Below, piece by piece: positions 35,634-38,271 of a stretch of 38,271 nucleotides of DNA. The notes below the pieces were generated by a model. The model was given only the letters and a program-made list of their open reading frames with translations, ran no database searches and had not been told where the DNA came from. The first letter of the stretch is position 1; each line of letters starts with the position of its first letter. A program made the translations under genes and the position numbers. The DNA is from a virus, in the IMG/VR virus record IMGVR_UViG_3300048587_000194, positions 1-38,271 of that record; one strand, written 5' to 3'.

Positions 35634-37918
35634 TCGTCGTCCTCCGGGTAAACGGCGATCATCGTGCAACGGTCATTCGGGTGTGCGGGGCTGTGGTAGA
35701 TGTTCTCCCGCACCGTCACGCCCCCAAGCGTCTCGCCCGCCACCGCGAAGGGCTCGCCGATCGGCTTGGGGCCACGCTGCGAGATGGCCGTGCAGAGCGG
35801 GCAAGCACCGGGCGACAGCACCCATTCCGCCTTGTCCGCCCCAAGCACCTTGAACGATTCGTACCGGCTCGCGTTGGCCGCACGGTTGACCTCGGTACGC
35901 GCGATCCGCTCGGCCCGGTACGCGGGCACGCCCTCGATTTCCTTGCTGATCTGGTCGATCGTCCAGCCGTTCTCCAAGCCCCGGACCACCGCCTCTTTCG
36001 CCATGTCCGCCGTGGTCCCGAAGATGTCGTCGGCCAGCCGGATGGTGTAGTCCCGGGCGAACTGCAAAGCACGCTCAGGCACCACATCGAACGCATCGTC
36101 CAACGCACCCGCCGCCGTCATTTCCTCGCGGATGGCGTACTCGGCCATCTCGGTGAGCTGCTCGGTCAGCAACGCCTCGGCCTGCTGCCGCAGGTCCGCA
36201 AGGTCGGGCAGTTCGGAGATCCAGTAGGCCCGCACCGATTCGCTCTGAGCGTCGGTCAGGATGTCGTACATGGTCTCCTGGAACTGCGGGCCGTAGCGGT
36301 CGAACATGTCCCGCACCAGACCGGGCGGGAGTTTCGGGGCTTCCTTGCAGCACGCCTCTTCGCAGGTGTCCGCCCACCAGTGGTGTTCAAGGGCGAGCAT
36401 CGCGGACTTCAAAGAAACGGGGCTTGCATTCTCGGGCTCGGTTTGAAAGGCGGCTTTCGTAGCGTCCGCGTCCTCTTCCTCGGCCTCGGGCTCCGGGGCG
36501 GGTGCCGGGTCCGGTTCAGGCTCCGGATTGGGCTCGGGCTCTTCCTTGGGCTCCTCCCGGCGCGAGAACAGACCGGCGAACGGGTCCGCCATCTGCGGGG
36601 CCGCGCCAAGCGGCTGGCCGTTGAACAGCAGTGTGTCCGCCATCGGATCGTCCAACTGGTCAAAGCCCAACTCGGCCCGCACCTCGTTGATCGTCAGGGC
36701 ACCGCCCCCGGACAGCGCCAGCAACCGCGTCTGCTCGGCCTGCTCGTCCTTCGGAACCGGGTCGTCGTAGACAAAGCACCAGTCGTTGGGGTCGAGGTCG
36801 AACAGCCCGGCCAACACCATCTGCGTCTTCTGCGCCGCGTCGTCGATCAACTTGGCCCGGATGACCCGCCCGTGCTGGGCGTCCGCCACACCCGCCGATG
36901 CGTAGGTGCTGGCGTTGCTGTCTGCCATGGACTCGGGAATGCCAAACGCGAACCGGATGCGCTTCTCGTAGGTGTCCAACTGCTCGACGGTCCGCAGATC
37001 CTTCGGGTTGAAGGACAGCGGCACCCAATCGAGGTTCCAGCCGATGAAGGGCTTGCCCTCCTTGGACCCGCCCGCGCCCCATTGGTCGAGGTTGTCGTAC
37101 AACTCCCGCATCTGCTCGGCGGTCGGCTTGCTCTCCGTCGTGATCTTGATGATGCTGTCCGGCCGGTTGCCGTTCTGGACGAACGCCAGGTCGTGCATGT
37201 TCGTCCGCAGGATCAGGTCCGCCTCGGGCACCACGCCCGCCAAGTCGCCCTCGCCCATCAGCGGGTTGTGGCGGCTCAGGGCGTTGCGGAAGTGCAGGAC
37301 CGAATCAGGGTCAAGCCCTACCGCGTCGGTGGTGTCGCGCCCGAAGTAGTACCCCTCCACCATCGACGGGTCTTGCTTGCTCCACACCACATGGACGAAC
37401 TGCGGATACCCCGGCCACGCCCGCAGCCCCTTGTCCCGCGTGATGATGGTGTACCAGTTGCCGGTGATGCCCCGGAAGTAGAACGACATCAGTTCCAGCA
37501 CCGAGCCGGGATACGCCGGGTTCGGGTTCTGGACAAACCGCAGGGCCGGGTGATCCATCACTTCGCGGATATCCCCGCCCGCGTCCACGAACGATTGCAC
37601 CTTGGTCCCCATCACGCCCGACGCCAGCCGCTTGCGGAGGGTCTTGGACACCGACCGCTGGGCGAAGGGCGTGGAGCCCGTAGACCCGCCCTGACGCCGG
37701 TACAGGCGAAGCGGCTGAGCGGCGCACGCCCTGGCGTTGATCATCGCGCAGGTGTGGACCGTTGATTGTGCCCGCTTCATCAGGTCGATGGCCTGCGGGT
37801 CGCGGGAATACTGGCGCACCAACGCCTCGGACCGCAGCACCGTGGGCGATGCGATCTGGTCACTGGTGATGATGCCGAACTGGGCCAGTGCCTTGGTGTC
37901 CGCAATCGTGAAGTTCAT
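35630..37918 (-). CDS. Portal protein fused to a MuF-type head morphogenesis domain
   Basis: 762 aa from the ATG at 37918 (ATGA overlap with terL). A TTG two codons earlier is less likely. Residues 1-430 are an HK97-type portal: RDPQAIDLMKRAQSTVHTCA, LELMSFYFRGITGNWYTIIT, and IRFAFGIPESMADSNASTYA, the FGIP motif of the portal crown region. An acidic Pro/Glu-rich linker (about 440-480) follows. The C-terminal part ends with a Mu protein F-like domain: AYRAERIARTEVNRAANASR, CPLC (706-709) and HPNDRC (746-751), typical MuF Cys motifs. Portal-MuF fusions put the minor capsid protein, probably injected or internal, in the portal ring. Confidence 0.9.
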   Translation of the reverse strand: MNFTIADTKALAQFGIITSDQIASPTVLRSEALVRQYSRDPQAIDLMKRAQSTVHTCAMINARACAAQPLRLYRRQGGSTGSTPFAQRSVSKTLRKRLASGVMGTKVQSFVDAGGDIREVMDHPALRFVQNPNPAYPGSVLELMSFYFRGITGNWYTIITRDKGLRAWPGYPQFVHVVWSKQDPSMVEGYYFGRDTTDAVGLDPDSVLHFRNALSRHNPLMGEGDLAGVVPEADLILRTNMHDLAFVQNGNRPDSIIKITTESKPTAEQMRELYDNLDQWGAGGSKEGKPFIGWNLDWVPLSFNPKDLRTVEQLDTYEKRIRFAFGIPESMADSNASTYASAGVADAQHGRVIRAKLIDDAAQKTQMVLAGLFDLDPNDWCFVYDDPVPKDEQAEQTRLLALSGGGALTINEVRAELGFDQLDDPMADTLLFNGQPLGAAPQMADPFAGLFSRREEPKEEPEPNPEPEPDPAPAPEPEAEEEDADATKAAFQTEPENASPVSLKSAMLALEHHWWADTCEEACCKEAPKLPPGLVRDMFDRYGPQFQETMYDILTDAQSESVRAYWISELPDLADLRQQAEALLTEQLTEMAEYAIREEMTAAGALDDAFDVVPERALQFARDYTIRLADDIFGTTADMAKEAVVRGLENGWTIDQISKEIEGVPAYRAERIARTEVNRAANASRYESFKVLGADKAEWVLSPGACPLCTAISQRGPKPIGEPFAVAGETLGGVTVRENIYHSPAHPNDRCTMIAVYPEDDE

Positions 37919-38271
37919 CGCCAACCCCCGGCCGTCGTGGCCCAGATGTCACGCTTGGTCGCGGCTCGCGGTGAGTAGTAGCCCAAGCACGCCTCGCCCT
38001 CGTCCACGCTGCGAACGGCGTAGCGGAGGGCGTCGAGAGCGTGGTTGTCCCGGTCCATCGGCTCGTCCTTCAACCTGTCACCCCCGGGCTTCCACTCATA
38101 ACTCTCGAACTCGCGGATCAGGTTCGTGCAGCACGGGTCCACCGTCAGCCTGGGCCGCCCGTCGCCCTGCACCACAAGCCGCTGCTGAATCAGGCCGATA
38201 CCGAAGTTCACCGAGCCCTGCCCCTTCTCGGCCGCACGCGCGTTGATGTCCTTCCGACGCATGGACTCGAT
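37915..38271 (-). CDS. terL: Terminase large subunit, C-terminal part
   Basis: This is the same gene as the one ending at window base 1. Bases 38145-38271 duplicate bases 1-127, so 37915-38144 is the unique 3' part. It encodes the end of the nuclease domain, including the conserved DNHALDALRYAV segment that supplies the last acidic metal ligand of terminase nucleases. The stop TGA (37917-37915) overlaps the portal ATG (37918-37916) as ATGA, so portal translation is probably coupled to terL. Confidence 0.93.
   Translation of the reverse strand: MESMRRKDINARAAEKGQGSVNFGIGLIQQRLVVQGDGRPRLTVDPCCTNLIREFESYEWKPGGDRLKDEPMDRDNHALDALRYAVRSVDEGEACLGYYSPRAATKRDIWATTAGGWR
38145..38271. repeat. 127-bp end repeat, right copy
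   Basis: Exact copy of bases 1-127. It lies inside the terminase large subunit gene, which would be an unusual place for true direct terminal repeats. This supports reading it as the overlap of a circular assembly. Confidence 0.95.

Noticed and set aside
35612-37765. 717-codon open frame on the plus strand opposite the portal gene
   Set aside because: The composition is Arg/Val/Gly/His-rich, as produced by the complement of GC-rich codons. The opposite frame has clear portal and MuF motifs. Shadow frame.
1-38271. CRISPR array
   Set aside because: No regularly spaced identical repeats of 20-40 bp separated by unique spacers. The origin iterons are 7-mers at 11-12 bp and of a different nature.

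Overview
The window is one complete, circularly assembled genome of a temperate tailed phage (Caudoviricetes, siphovirus-like). The first 127 bases are repeated exactly as the last 127, so the contig closes into a circle of 38,144 bp, and the terminase large subunit gene runs across the join. Base composition is strongly GC-rich. Start codons are ATG, GTG and TTG, and almost every gene junction is a 1-4 nt ATGA, GTGA, TTGA or TGATG overlap. The host is a high-GC bacterium. I suspect a planctomycete, from the style of the fibre and tail proteins and the integrase that reads through a tRNA-like end, but this is inference only.

Layout. Minus strand, read in the direction of transcription: a late leader with an extended -10 promoter and two large hairpins (8323 down to 8114); a lipoprotein and three small, mostly membrane-associated proteins (8113-6595); an unrecognised 278-aa protein; a 1407-aa tail fibre/spike; TerS; TerL (through the origin of numbering); a portal fused to a MuF domain; an HK97-type prohead protease; a proteasome/HslV-like Ntn hydrolase; the major capsid protein with its own promoter; a head-associated protein; head-tail connectors; a tail tube protein; a short tape-measure-like protein; and tail tip proteins (to 23368). 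A two-gene plus-strand cassette (Lpp-like lipoprotein and membrane protein) with its own promoter interrupts the tail genes at 28535-29150.

Plus strand (8522-23117): a tyrosine integrase whose 3' coding end contains a tRNA 3' half (attP candidate); small early genes; a frameshifted gene; a 350-bp GGC-rich pentanucleotide repeat tract; a structured leader; a replication initiator gene carrying ten helically phased iterons followed by an AT-rich pyrimidine tract, which together look like the replication origin; a possible helicase loader; RecE-like exonuclease, RecT and RusA; then a long run of small, partly paralogous accessory genes. Among these are a promoter-driven inverted repeat that may be a small RNA and two more frameshifted genes. 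The early operon ends in a 250-bp structured non-coding region with tRNA-like acceptor, D and T arms.

How it works together: integrase plus attP give lysogeny at a host tRNA gene. The initiator, iterons, loader, RecE/RecT and RusA give lambda-like replication and recombination. TerS/TerL, portal-MuF and protease build and fill an HK97-fold head, and a short non-contractile tail completes the virion. I could not identify a CI-type repressor, a canonical endolysin, or tail assembly chaperones.
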